From assembly GCA_028565635.1 (NCBI GenBank), contig JAOXYB010044048.1, positions 1-12,570 of the forward strand: 12,570 nucleotides of DNA, read 5' to 3'. The position numbers and the translations under genes are program-made. The notes under the pieces were generated by a model. That model was not told the origin of the DNA. It made no database searches and saw only the letters and a list, made by a program, of their open reading frames with translations. Of this stretch, positions 1-8,342 are shown in pieces (position 1 is the first letter of the stretch; the number at the start of each line of letters is the position of its first letter). The stretch comes from Phoronis ovalis (Eukaryota > Phoronida > Phoronidae).

Positions 1-116
1 CTCAGGCAGGCCATGACCTCCCTTCAATTTATGTTATTAGCCTGTTAAGAAAAGGAGTTTTCTTACAATCACATTAGATAAAACACAATGTATAATATAT
101 TTAAGTCTGAACTTAC

Positions 117-295
117 TTAAAAGCTGCCACAGTCTGTTTGAACCCAAAATACTGATAATGTTCATGATGAATAGTTTCACTACATGTATTAGTGCTGGCT
201 CGACGTCCATACATGTATCCATGGAAACGTAATTCTAAATACTTGGCAAAGGAAAATGACCACGAGTCCTGAGACACGGGCACAACTGGTGTGAC
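117..295 (-). CDS. PIKFYVE: PIKfyve exon M: cysteine-rich region, continues past left edge
   Basis: Acceptor atttttttag, consensus donor TTTTAA|GTAAGT, leaving in phase 2. It reads VTPVVPVSQDSWSFSFAKYL, ELRFHGYMYGRRAS, then SETIHHEHYQYFGFKQTVAA. This matches the family block from TPVV through SFAKYLELRF to IHHDYHQYFSYN. The next exon should encode the SP(I/L)RLLE-like continuation. It is not in bases 1-116: the one acceptor-like site there leads straight to an in-frame stop. Confidence 0.94.
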
Positions 296-3200
296 CTAAA
301 AAATAGAAGACAGTGTTTTTCTAGCAATCATAGACCGAGCAAGTATGTCCCATTTCAAGACCATACTTTAATATAACCTTTAAACTACTCACAAATGTAT
401 CTACTCTAACTATAATTTATAGACCATAAACTTCTCAAACCTGTCTGCATTTTCTACACCAACTCCACATTAAAATACGCGACCCTGTCCCTGGAATGCT
501 CCGTTCAACTTTCTTCAACATGATATGGATAGAACCTGTATCGTGAACAAATCGTCGAATATGTTCTACCATAGGTCGATCACATGAGGAACTCGGACAG
601 TTGTATGATTCCCTAGAAAACATATATTAGCTTTAATTACCAGTTACGGACTGGCAGTGAGGGTGATATGGTAATATAATAATCCGAGAAATACAATAAT
701 AACCAAGCACTTCAGTTATGTATTATGAATCAAGATCAACATAATAAAAACAGCAACATATAAAAACAGTTTGAAAATCTAAATCCATAAAAAATTGTAA
801 CCATTGACACACTATTAATATCTCCATCATTCAATATGTATGTTTTATTCATACAGCAAAGTACTGATATGATATCTCTTAAATATGCCAATGAAGAAAA
901 TGAAATTACTAGTTAATTTGTGTACTGGATGTAGATAGTGATATAATACATCTGAGTAGAGAGTACTCATAATCAAATTAAAGAAATTACAAAATAGTTC
1001 AACTCCATTTCAATGTTTTCTGATTTCTTCTCGTAATGTTAAAAAAATTGCAAAGATTGGATAATACTTATAAATACTACTACCATTTATACAAAACACA
1101 AAATAGTTACCTAAAGCAGTATCTTTCCAAAAAGCCACCCAAAGTAATGTCATTCCTGTCATAAAAGTCCATATTGACAATCCACGGATTAACACAGGGA
1201 TAAGGAAAATTTTTTGAAGTGGGACAATAACTGCTAAACAACACTGCTATTCTTTGATGGTACATAGGATTTAGACAGTCTATTCTCTTCACCCAGTCTA
1301 AACCAGCTTTCGTCTCATGAGTAGTATTTCCTACTTTGTTAGCTGCACTTTGTACTTCCTTGTTCCGCGTAACACGCCGTTCTTTGACTTCCTCTGGTGT
1401 AAGTTGACGTATTGTTCCTCCACGAGCCCTAAAGTCTACCAGTAATGCCTAAAAATGTTTCAAAATTTCATTATCATTTTTATTGAAGTTTACTATCTTT
1501 TTCACAATGGATGAAATTTTTTTCAATAATTGCAACAAAAAACTTTCCCAAAACACCTCTATCATTTTAAAAGTAAAATTAAACCATATAGAACTTAATA
1601 ATAATAAATACAATCATTATTATAATATTAAAAACTTGCTAGCAGTCATAAAATTTCCATCAAAAAAGTGTTGCAAAAACATGATGATATAAGACATGAA
1701 GCATTATTTCACCAGATGGATTTATTATAGTTAATTAAATGTATTTTACTCATTATTAACAGATGAAATACACTCAGATTACCTGGATTCTCCTGTTATT
1801 CAAAGGTTCTGTTATATTTTCTAATACAAATGGATGAGCTGGTAAAATTTCAACTTTTGCCCTTGACTTAACCTTTATTTTTTCAATATTATCCATGTCC
1901 CAATTTTTTATCTTCTTAGGCTTATCTGGTTCAAAATGTTCTGACCAATACAACTCTTGAGGGAAATAACACCTTAGTGGACTTTTTAATCCCATTTCTG
2001 TCTCTAAATATGGTATGGTAGGTCTAAGAAATGGGGATGATGACAAAAGAATATCTTCAAGAACTTTCTGGAACTGACGACAATGTTTTCTGATTTCTTC
2101 TTGTAACGTTATATTTGTTTGAAATATGGTTTCATCTTGATTATTTTGATACTTTTGCAAAGGATCTGACTGGTCTGTAATTTTAGAACTAGGTTTTGAA
2201 TGGCGACCACCAGATAAATTTCTTTCCTGCTTCCCATCTAAAATATTGTCTTTACTTCCTCTTTTTCGCATGGTAACACTTTGTTCCAAGTGTGGAGCCA
2301 CATTCTGATCTGAAAAATTAGTCGCATCAGTATTATCATGAGTATTATGCTTTTTTACAATATCGCCTATTTCACATTTTCTTACACCATTCTCAAGTGT
2401 TACATTGCCTTGAGCAGTCTCATCTCCTTTTAGATTTGTTGCATGTTTCACTGACGAAGCATTCCCTTCATTTTTCACACATTTCTTGTCAGTGTCAGCT
2501 GTACTTTGACCATCATGGTCTGTTTGCAATGGGAAGGTTTCACACGAATTAACTTTTTTGGAAATTTCATTTTTTGCAGTAATCAACTGTGACTGGGTCT
2601 TTTCTACCAAACAATCTACCAGACAAGTATCTTCTACAGGACTAGCTTCCCGAGCAGTTGAGTCTGACGTGAATAATGTTGGTAAAGTGGATTGTGTATA
2701 AGCAGGTGGCATTGCAAATTCATCCAGTAATAGCGATGTTTCTAACTTAGCGTTGTATCCCACATATACCATAAACTGCACAATGTTCTTGATCTGAAAG
2801 AAAATCCTGGTTATATACTACTGCCATTTATTAAGTATTTTAAATAGTGCCTGCAAGCCCAAAAAGGCTTACATGTTTTTGTACAGTTTGCTTATGTTTG
2901 TATTACATTTTTAATTAACACTATAATTTTCACAGTATTCTATTTTTAATTAACACTAGAATTTTCAGTATTATATTTTTAATTAACACTAGAATTTTCA
3001 CAATTATAGTTAATTTTCATTTGGTATCTCAAAGAGAGTATAAACTAATGTTGTGATCAGAACACGTACACACATTTTAAAAACAGGCGAATAGTCTTTA
3101 TACTTAATAAATATTTACTGAAATTTGCAAGCTTATATATATCTGTATCATAGAATGTGACAGAAACATTCACTTAATACTCTTTTAAATATTGAACTGT

Positions 3201-6200
3201 AGCTAAACATCACTATTAACAGAAGTATCTAACCTTTTTGAGCTCTGCATCCGAGCCACCTCTCAGGATTACAGAGCAGCCAAGATGTAGTGGACAGCCT
3301 TCTAGATAAACCAAAGGTTTTGATTTTTCTGTAAAAAGACAGATTTGTTTACTTGTTCTAGCAATAATAATATTTTAAAGGTAAGATTTATAAATAAACA
3401 TAACAAAATGTCAACTAGAAATTCAATGAAAAAGTGAAAGAAATGTCTCAGCGCAAAAACATTTAATAAATTCATATTTATTTACTTCTGTTAGTATTCG
3501 TAACAATGCAAAAAGATCTGTGGAATCTTACTGTTTTAGTAACTTACAAAAATAAAAGAAACAAATTTGTAGTTTATTCCTTAAGCACGAATGCATAAAA
3601 CTATGATTTTAGTACAGTATAAAAAAAACTATGATTTTAGTACAGTATAAAAAAGAAATAACAGATAGTTTTCATACCATTTCCTATGTCATATGTTTGA
3701 ATGTTAAAACTTGCACAAGTCCCCATTCTGGGTCCTCCAACAATACTGTCAATTGATGGAACAATGTCCGAAAGCGTAAGCCGTGAAACACGATTCATCA
3801 CACTCTGTAAATTAATTATCGAGGTAAGTACATTATTTCATGTAGGAAGTTAAAAACTGGAACTTTGCCTGTTTATGCAACAGCTAATCATATAAAAGAG
3901 ATAAAGTTACAAAATGACAATCAAAAAGAATCAAATCAATTTGAAAATAGGAAGCATCTGGAGTGATTTGCTTTTTATGAATTTCAGGATAAGCATACAT
4001 GATATTATAGTTTAGCAGGGCTGCCACTTACAGGTTTGACATTTAATATTAAGGCTATGCCTGCTTCCAGAATAAACTGCTGAGCTAGACGTGAAACAGT
4101 CTTTTCAACTAGTAGTAGATCAGGTTTCAGTTTTGCCACTTTCGCAACGCTTTTTTTCAAGAATTCATGTTCCTACAAAAGAGATTCACATGACTATAGA
4201 TAAGCTGGTATGTTTTTTTGATACAAATGTCATTTTTAAAATAATTACACACTGGTTTTATTGCAATAGTGTAGATACTTATTTTTTTTAAACTCAACAT
4301 TTAATTTACAGCAACCGCAAAAGCGAAAGCATTATTATATGTTTACTCCTTCCATGGGGCATAATTAATAAGCAAGTTATCTTTACTATCGTATCTACTT
4401 TGTGAACTGAAGTACATGAATTAACAAGATTGTAGTTAAGATACAGACTGACCATTCTCAAACATACTAAAGAATGTAAACACTTGAAATTCCCAGATAG
4501 AGTGGACTTCACTATATCCTGTTTCAAAAGTTTTTGGCACATAATATAAAGTTGGATTTCACTTCAAAGCCTTTTACACGGTACCACATAACTAACATGT
4601 TTTCATGATCTCCTTGAGATTTGGCATAATATACTATAACCAGTACATTACTATCTGCTACAATCAAATTCTAAATACAGTTGTGAATATTCTTTGAATT
4701 ACTAACTAATGCTTTAAAGAAATCACATTTATTTTTAAAAAAAAACTTAATTGATTTTTTATAACTAAAATGACTGGTGAGATTTAAAATGGTCCACACC
4801 AAATATGCGAGTATCGTTTAACTGTTAGCAAGAATTTAGATACGCTGCATTTTCCCATAGGAGTAACTTTATGATTTTTTGAGGTGTCATTAAGCAATAA
4901 TTACAATTCATGCATTTTTCACATGAGTATGAAAAACACTAAGGTAACATATCCTAAAAGTTTCAGAAAACATAATGTGTGAATAAACTTAAATACGGAT
5001 TTTTCGAGAATTTTTTCTAAAACCATGACAACCTACCAGCTTAGCCTTAACATTGTAGGTTTCCACATTTGTATCATCTGACTATCTAATTTCAATTGTT
5101 ATTGATACTTGAAGTATATCTTTTATTTACATATTACTTTAATTTTCTCAAAAAAGGTCAATTATTTTAGAATGTAAAAAAGATTTCATGTAATGCTATA
5201 ATATGAATAACAGACATCCAAACAACTGACGGGTTTTAAAAACTACATACAACAACACTATTTATTTTGAAAGTAAAACATAAACTATAAATTACAAAAT
5301 ACAACAATTTTTTAGGAAAGTTACCTGCAGAACTTGCGGTTCAAGTGAAGAAAATTTATTCTCAATTCGCTGATATTCTATACTCGATCCAAGAAGAAGA
5401 ATTTTTGGTGCTTGCATATTCTTTGACATCTTTTTATGAGCTAAATTCTTTGTGAAAACAGCACCATTAACAACAGCACAACTTGACTTTTGACCCCCAG
5501 GGACCTAGAATAAACATTACACACTTCATGGAAAAAAATTACATGTCCATCAGATTAGAAATTTTACCACATCTATAAGTTCAGAATTGTGCAAAATTTG
5601 CTTTAAAATAAACAAATAAAGGCAAAAAATACATCCTTATTTTTATCTTAAAAGCGCACCAAAACTTGTTAATATGATTGAGTAGATCATTTCTAAAACT
5701 ATGTGACATTACTGAAAGTGTGTATTACGGCCAGACCTTTTTAATGTGCATATATTGTCTGATATCCATGTCATCTCCTTCATACTTAACATCAGGTCTT
5801 ATGGTATCACTGACTCTTTGTACAATGCTCATTATGACTTCAGTCCAAGACAGTGATAGTCCATCCTGGCTAAGAAGTTGCTTTGTAAAGGCTGTCATGT
5901 GCTCATGGCATGCTACACTATAAACAAGTACAAAATATATTTCAGCAAAGCTTTGTTCAAGCTTTCACAGCATTTTCTCTCTCATAAGACATTTTCTGCA
6001 TGTTTTTCTCCGTTACCCTCTTGCAAAAACAATAGTTTTTGTTTAGTTATAGTGACTATGCAGATGTGAGATTATCTTTGTATCTATAAATATAACATAA
6101 AATATATTTTTCAGCAAAAGGCACATCATCTTAGTACAATAAGATTTTGTTTTGCAACCTACATGTATGTAGCAGATTTAAATCCCAGGAGGGGTACTGC

Positions 6201-8342
6201 ATAAACATTTGGGTAGGGGTATGCGGCATAGGCTTAAAAACTGTATCCTCTTAACTATTTTTCACTGCCAAAAACTGGTTTGCTCCACCTTTTTTGTTAA
6301 AAAACCCGATTGCTAATTTTGTGTATTGGAAAACCGATTTATTTTAGTCAAAAACCAAATCAACTCAGCTTATTTATTCAAGAAACCGGGTATACTCTGC
6401 TGATTTGGTCAAAAACTGGGTCCTCTCTGCTAACTTGATCAAAAAACTGGATCCTCTCTGCTAATATGGTAAAAAACCCGGATCCACTATTGTGGCACAT
6501 CCCTATATAGACGGAACGCTGAGTACCCCCCCCCCTCTGGGATTCAAATATTGAATCTTATCATGTTTATTTATTTATTGCTTAATATACAGAATGATAT
6601 TATGTTTGACATTTTTATTTCTGTTTTGCATATTTAGGCTTGTATGATTGGATCATATTTATCCACAATTATTCTAGAGTAAAATCAATCTCCACCAAGA
6701 AATAATCCAAGACCGCCTTCGAGACTTCACTACACACTGAGCAATTACACTTGAAAACAAGTAAATCTACTGAAAACTTTACCTTAGTCTATCATAAGCC
6801 TGTTTTTCTCCGTTACCCTCTTGCAATTTACTAGGCACAACCTGTCTCCAAGTATCTGGCATATCACAGCCCAGGGATATACTTCTTTGAAACAGTGCAT
6901 CTGTGTTTTAAAAGAACATTAAGATTGACTTCAGCAACACAAATGTATAGAAATGTCAGTGAAATCTGACTTTGAAAAAACAATTCAAAATGAGATAGTA
7001 TCATGTCTGGTAAAGTAAACAGGAAATAAAAAGTGAAAGAAACCAGAAAAGCACAATATGCGAGAGAAGAAAATATTGAAATATATACAGAAAGTACATA
7101 AAATTGAAGTTTATTGGAAGGTTTAAGTCTGGGTATTGTGTTCAAAAGATTTCTCAGGTTTCCTGATAATTGTTTTCTATGGGGCGATAAGAGTATACCT
7201 TTAGGCAATTCATCAAGAACACTATATTGTCTCCCTAATGTTGATGTTGATATCTTTAAATCTAAAACAGAAACTAAAATTATGAAGGAGGAAATCGTAT
7301 AAATATTCAATGCAGATAATATTTGTGCATTATTTCTATATGTATTAAAGTTAAGATTGCAATTTTTACTTATGAGGCTAATCATAAGGTGACAGAATAT
7401 CGCAGCTTAACCGTGAGTTCACAGGTACTCGAGCTTTTGTTTTATCTCCAATAATGGCTGTCATAGGAGACAATCTTTCATCAGTGGTTCTTATTTTTGG
7501 CAAGGCATATTGTCCCCGGATTTACAAAAAAATTACATCTTGGACCTGCTGATCAGAGTTGCCTCAGTGACCAGCATACTTTAACAAAAGGTTTCTTTTT
7601 ACCTTTTTTACTGCTTGAGATCAGTTGTTCCTCTTGATATTTTGAAACATTTTCTTTTTCCACAAATCCAGGGCTTGTATAAAATACTGACTGACTTTCA
7701 ACATGTTTTATCTCACTAGTTGCCATGTCATCATAATCTCCATCTGTTGCATCAACAGGATCAGCAACTTCTTCAGCTGTTTCCGCTGAAGGAGGAATTC
7801 TATCTTCTTCTGACCAGGACACTATTTAATGGACAATTTTATATGATTCAATTTATTTGAACAAACCTGCTGCCAACAACAACAGATTACAGCATACTTA
7901 GCAGCAAGAAACATTTCATTTTCATCATACTAAGAACCCTACATAAAGAATTTAAATGATGAAAAGTAATTTTTCAAAACATAGAATAGAATGAGGACAA
8001 ATATCAAAATGGGTAGGTGAAACTAATCTATTGCCAAATTTGGCAATAGATTAGTTTCATTATTCAATTGCAAATCCATTAGATATCTGTATGAATCATA
8101 TACTAATATACAAACCAGTGTCTTCATCATCTATAACTTTAATATTTCTAAGCCATAGAGGTTCTCCACTCTCTGATTTTTCAACGGATTGTACAGTCAT
8201 CATGTTTTCTGGACTTTCCCTGTTAGCAGATTCACCAGCTTTGTATAACACATATTCATCTTTGAAAATTTGCTGATTAAGTGTACAACATTCTAGCCAT
8301 CTAGCATCTAATAAAGCCTGACCAATAGCTACTGCTTGCAGC
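117..8342 (-). CDS. PIKFYVE: PIKfyve/Fab1 phosphatidylinositol 3-phosphate 5-kinase, partial at both ends (13 exons)
   Basis: Lipid kinase that makes PI(3,5)P2 from PI3P on endosomal and lysosomal membranes, in a complex with FIG4 and VAC14 (family knowledge). Joined exons on the complement, 5' to 3': 8342-8116, 7821-7603, 7261-7199, 6900-6783, 5917-5737, 5504-5325, 4172-4032, 3804-3678, 3328-3234, 2793-1783, 1448-1111, 612-441, 295-117, for 3,051 nt in all. Every join has GT/AG borders and agreeing phase, and no stop interrupts the frame. Visible landmarks are AIGQALLDARW (DEP), VPGGQKS, LLVEKTVSRLAQQ, GGSDAELKK and LLDEFAMPP (chaperonin-like domain), then DCLNPMYHQR, FLERYCFR, MVEHIRRFVHD and SFAKYLELRF (cysteine-rich region). 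The order matches animal PIKfyve. The vertebrate protein is about 2,100 residues, so roughly the middle half is present. The FYVE and kinase domains lie outside. The product call is from remembered family motifs; splice sites are predictions. Confidence 0.93.
441..612 (-). CDS. PIKFYVE: PIKfyve exon L: cysteine-rich region, paired CxnC motifs
   Basis: Acceptor tgttttctag, donor AGACAG|GTTTGA. It completes FLERYCFR, then reads ESYNCPSSSCDRPMVEHIRR, FVHDTGSIHIML and WSWCRKCRQ. The CPSSSC and CRKC pairs are the likely metal-binding cysteines of this domain (inference from spacing). The His in MVEHIRRFVH is conserved across the family. Confidence 0.95.
1013..1042 (-). repeat. Intronic copy of part of exon J (28 of 30 bases identical)
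   Basis: It matches 2083-2112 of exon J in the same orientation, about 1,070 bp downstream in the transcript, in the intron between exons K and L. On the minus strand it would read LTLREEIRKH followed by a stop, against ITLQEEIRKHC in the exon. No splice sites frame it as an exon. Confidence 0.8.
1111..1448 (-). CDS. PIKFYVE: PIKfyve exon K: start of cysteine-rich (CHK-homologous) region
   Basis: Acceptor catttttag, donor TTTAG|GTAACT, leaving in phase 2. It reads ALLVDFRARGGTIRQ, a basic stretch around EEVKERRVTRNKEVQ, then DCLNPMYHQRIAVLFSSYC, CVNPWIVNMDFYDRNDITLG and FLERYCF. This is the start of the Cys-rich region found in PIKfyve/Fab1 proteins between the chaperonin-like and kinase domains. 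The conserved cysteines of this part are present. Confidence 0.94.
1783..2793 (-). CDS. PIKFYVE: PIKfyve exon J: end of chaperonin-like domain plus long variable linker
   Basis: Largest exon, 1,011 nt, phase 0 on both sides, after the acceptor attttctttcag. Residues about 1-30 (IKNIVQFMVYVGYNAKLETS then LLLDEFAMPP) finish the chaperonin-like fold. Residues about 31-225 form a polar, Ser/Thr/Asn/Asp/Lys-rich stretch with no recognised motif, probably disordered. Residues about 226-337 are conserved again, with EEIRKHCRQFQKVLEDILL, SSPFLRP, GLKSPLRCYFPQELYWSEHF and VEILPAHPFVLENITEPLN, matching the vertebrate block around ISPVITFREPFL and YFAEQVYWS. The donor is ATCCAG|GTAATC. Part of the conserved block (2083-2112) is copied in an intron at 1013-1042. 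Confidence 0.93.
2902..3012. repeat. Three-copy AT-rich tandem repeat, period 33-35 bp
   Basis: The core ttaattaacacta followed by (t/g)aattttca recurs at 2911, 2946 and 2979, giving periods of 35 and 33 bp. It lies in the intron between exons I and J and looks like local slippage duplication. Confidence 0.85.
3234..3328 (-). CDS. PIKFYVE: PIKfyve exon I: chaperonin-like domain, GGSD motif
   Basis: Acceptor ctttttacag, donor AAAAAG|GTTAGA. After completing the split codon it reads EKSKPLVYLEGCPLHLGC, SVILRGGSDAELKK. The LEGCP..LGC..LRGGSD pattern is a hallmark of the PIKfyve chaperonin-like domain and resembles the matching part of group II chaperonins. Confidence 0.95.
3598..3655. repeat. 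Two-copy perfect tandem duplication, period 28 bp
   Basis: The core ctatgattttagtacagtat followed by an A run occurs at 3601 and again at 3629 without mismatch. It is intronic, between exons H and I, and its perfect identity points to a young duplication. Confidence 0.9.
3678..3804 (-). CDS. PIKFYVE: PIKfyve exon H: chaperonin-like domain
   Basis: Acceptor aatttacag, donor AAATG|GTATGA, leaving in phase 1. It reads SVMNRVSRLTLSDIVPSIDS, then GGPRMGTCASF and NIQTYDIGN. It aligns with the family segment RISRMTQGDLV through LGTCHKFY. It continues directly from the NVKP of the previous exon. Confidence 0.92.
4032..4172 (-). CDS. PIKFYVE: PIKfyve exon G: chaperonin-like domain
   Basis: Acceptor cttttgtag, donor AAACCT|GTAAGT, which is a consensus donor. 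It is 141 nt in phase 0. It reads EHEFLKKSVAKVAKLKPDLL, LVEKTVSRLAQQFILEAGI and ALILNVKP. The block LLVEKTVSRLAQ is one of the most recognisable stretches of the PIKfyve chaperonin-like domain. Confidence 0.94.
4173..5324 (-). other. Intron of PIKfyve, longest between visible exons (1,152 bp)
   Basis: This AT-rich stretch lies between the exon ending LEPQVLQ and the exon beginning EHEFLK. The family sequence is continuous across it, so no exon is missing. Short open frames on either strand show no motif. I see no transposon ends or tandem repeat in it. Confidence 0.75.
5325..5504 (-). CDS. PIKFYVE: PIKfyve exon F: chaperonin-like domain
   Basis: Acceptor tttattctag, donor CTGCAG|GTAACT, 180 nt in phase 0. 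It reads VPGGQKSSCAVVNGAVFTKN, LAHKKM, then PKILLLGSSIEYQR. This is the Cpn60/TCP1-like apical core of PIKfyve, which in the protein family contacts regulatory partners rather than folding clients. It ends in the conserved LQ before the next exon's EHEFLK. Confidence 0.93.
5737..5917 (-). CDS. PIKFYVE: PIKfyve exon E: start of chaperonin-like region
   Basis: Acceptor cttgtttatag. It reads HEHMTAFTKQLLSQDGLSLSW, then DTIRPDVKYEGDDMDI and RQYMHIKK, a close match to the conserved PIKfyve segment ending in MDIRQFVHIKK. The donor is AAAAAG|GTCTGG, a less usual +3 to +5, but the frame closes in phase 0 and the next exon starts exactly where the family sequence continues. Confidence 0.9.
6001..6026 (-). 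repeat. Intronic copy of part of exon D (26 bp identical)
   Basis: These 26 bases are identical to 6801-6826 in exon D, in the same orientation and 800 bp downstream in the transcript. On the minus strand they would encode LQEGNGEK. Weaker similarity continues leftward after an 11-base insertion (tcttatgagag against gcttatgatag). The copied frame meets a stop within six codons, and no usable acceptor precedes it, so it is not treated as an exon. Confidence 0.85.
6176..6549. mobile_element. TIR-flanked non-autonomous element with internal tandem repeats
   Basis: About 374 bp inside the intron between exons D and E. The left end (6176-6198) and the right end (6522-6549, read on the minus strand) are imperfect inverted copies: atttaaatcccag against atttgaatcccag, then a G-rich run and gtact. 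Between them a degenerate unit of roughly 33-35 bp repeats, built on (t)ggtcaaaaactggg and tcctctctgctaa, clearest from 6400 to 6480. No coding capacity is visible. Similar G-run/gtact-ended elements with 'ggtcaaaaac' repeats are common in marine invertebrate genomes (from memory). The transposase superfamily cannot be named, and a target duplication is not clear. Confidence 0.7.
6783..6900 (-). CDS. PIKFYVE: PIKfyve exon D: lead-in to the chaperonin-like domain
   Basis: The exon starts after aaacacag and reads DALFQRSISLGCDMPDTW, then LQEGNGEKQAYDRL. The last block matches the PIKfyve segment around ENGEKQAMERL that leads into the helices before the Cpn60/TCP1-like domain. The donor is CTAAG|GTAAAG and the exon ends in phase 2. 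A 26-bp piece of it (6801-6826) is found again inside the next intron. Confidence 0.85.
7199..7261 (-). CDS. PIKFYVE: PIKfyve exon C: 63-nt small linker exon
   Basis: A strong acceptor (tttctgttttag) opens this very short exon. It reads DLKISTSTLGRQYSVLDELPK and ends at AAAG|GTATAC. It is 63 nt in phase 1-1, so it fits between its neighbours and could be skipped without breaking the frame. Little in it is conserved. It is supported by the acceptor, by both phases and by the open frame. The frame stays open past the donor to about 7100, so another donor is possible. Confidence 0.65.
7603..7821 (-). CDS. PIKFYVE: PIKfyve exon B: acidic linker after DEP
   Basis: This exon starts after aaatag and keeps the frame of the previous one, giving VSWSEEDRIPPSAE. 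It is rich in Asp, Glu, Ser and Thr, includes VDATDGDYDDMA, and ends SSSKK at the donor AAAAAAG|GTAAAA. It is 219 nt, entered and left in phase 1, so skipping it would keep the frame. Vertebrate PIKfyve has a comparable serine-rich, phosphorylated linker here. Sequence conservation is low, so the call rests on position, phase and the match of its first residues to the end of the DEP region. Confidence 0.8.
8018..8059. repeat. Perfect 42-bp palindrome without spacer
   Basis: The half-site 8018-8038 (begins tgaaactaat, ends ttgccaaa) is followed at once by its exact reverse complement (8039-8059). It lies in the intron between exons A and B, about 55 bp from the exon A donor. It could form a hairpin in the pre-mRNA or a cruciform in DNA. 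Confidence 0.95.
8116..8342 (-). CDS. PIKFYVE: PIKfyve exon A: C-terminal half of DEP domain
   Basis: The first coding exon in the window opens after the acceptor tttacag, with one base completing a codon begun in an exon to the right. It reads LQAVAIGQALLDARWLECC, then IFKDEYVLYK, the second half of a DEP domain, which in PIKfyve follows the FYVE finger and helps membrane targeting. A short polar tail follows and ends in GEPLWLRNIKV and acidic residues. The donor is ACTG|GTTTGT, in phase 1. The preceding DEP exon was searched for between 8343 and the right edge and not found. Confidence 0.9.

Noticed and set aside
1-116. Possible next PIKfyve exon on the minus strand (acceptor ttcttaacag near bases 40-50)
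   Set aside because: In the required phase it reads only three codons before a stop and does not give the expected family sequence.
5932-6119. Similar strings aaaatatatttcagcaaa at both ends of this interval as possible insertion flanks
   Set aside because: The strings are AT-rich and differ by two bases, and no inverted ends or element structure lie between them.
6864-7385. 173-codon open frame on the minus strand
   Set aside because: It is not a gene of its own. It starts in intron, passes through exon C in frame, and runs on through intron; its overlap with exon D is in a different frame from the PIKfyve one.
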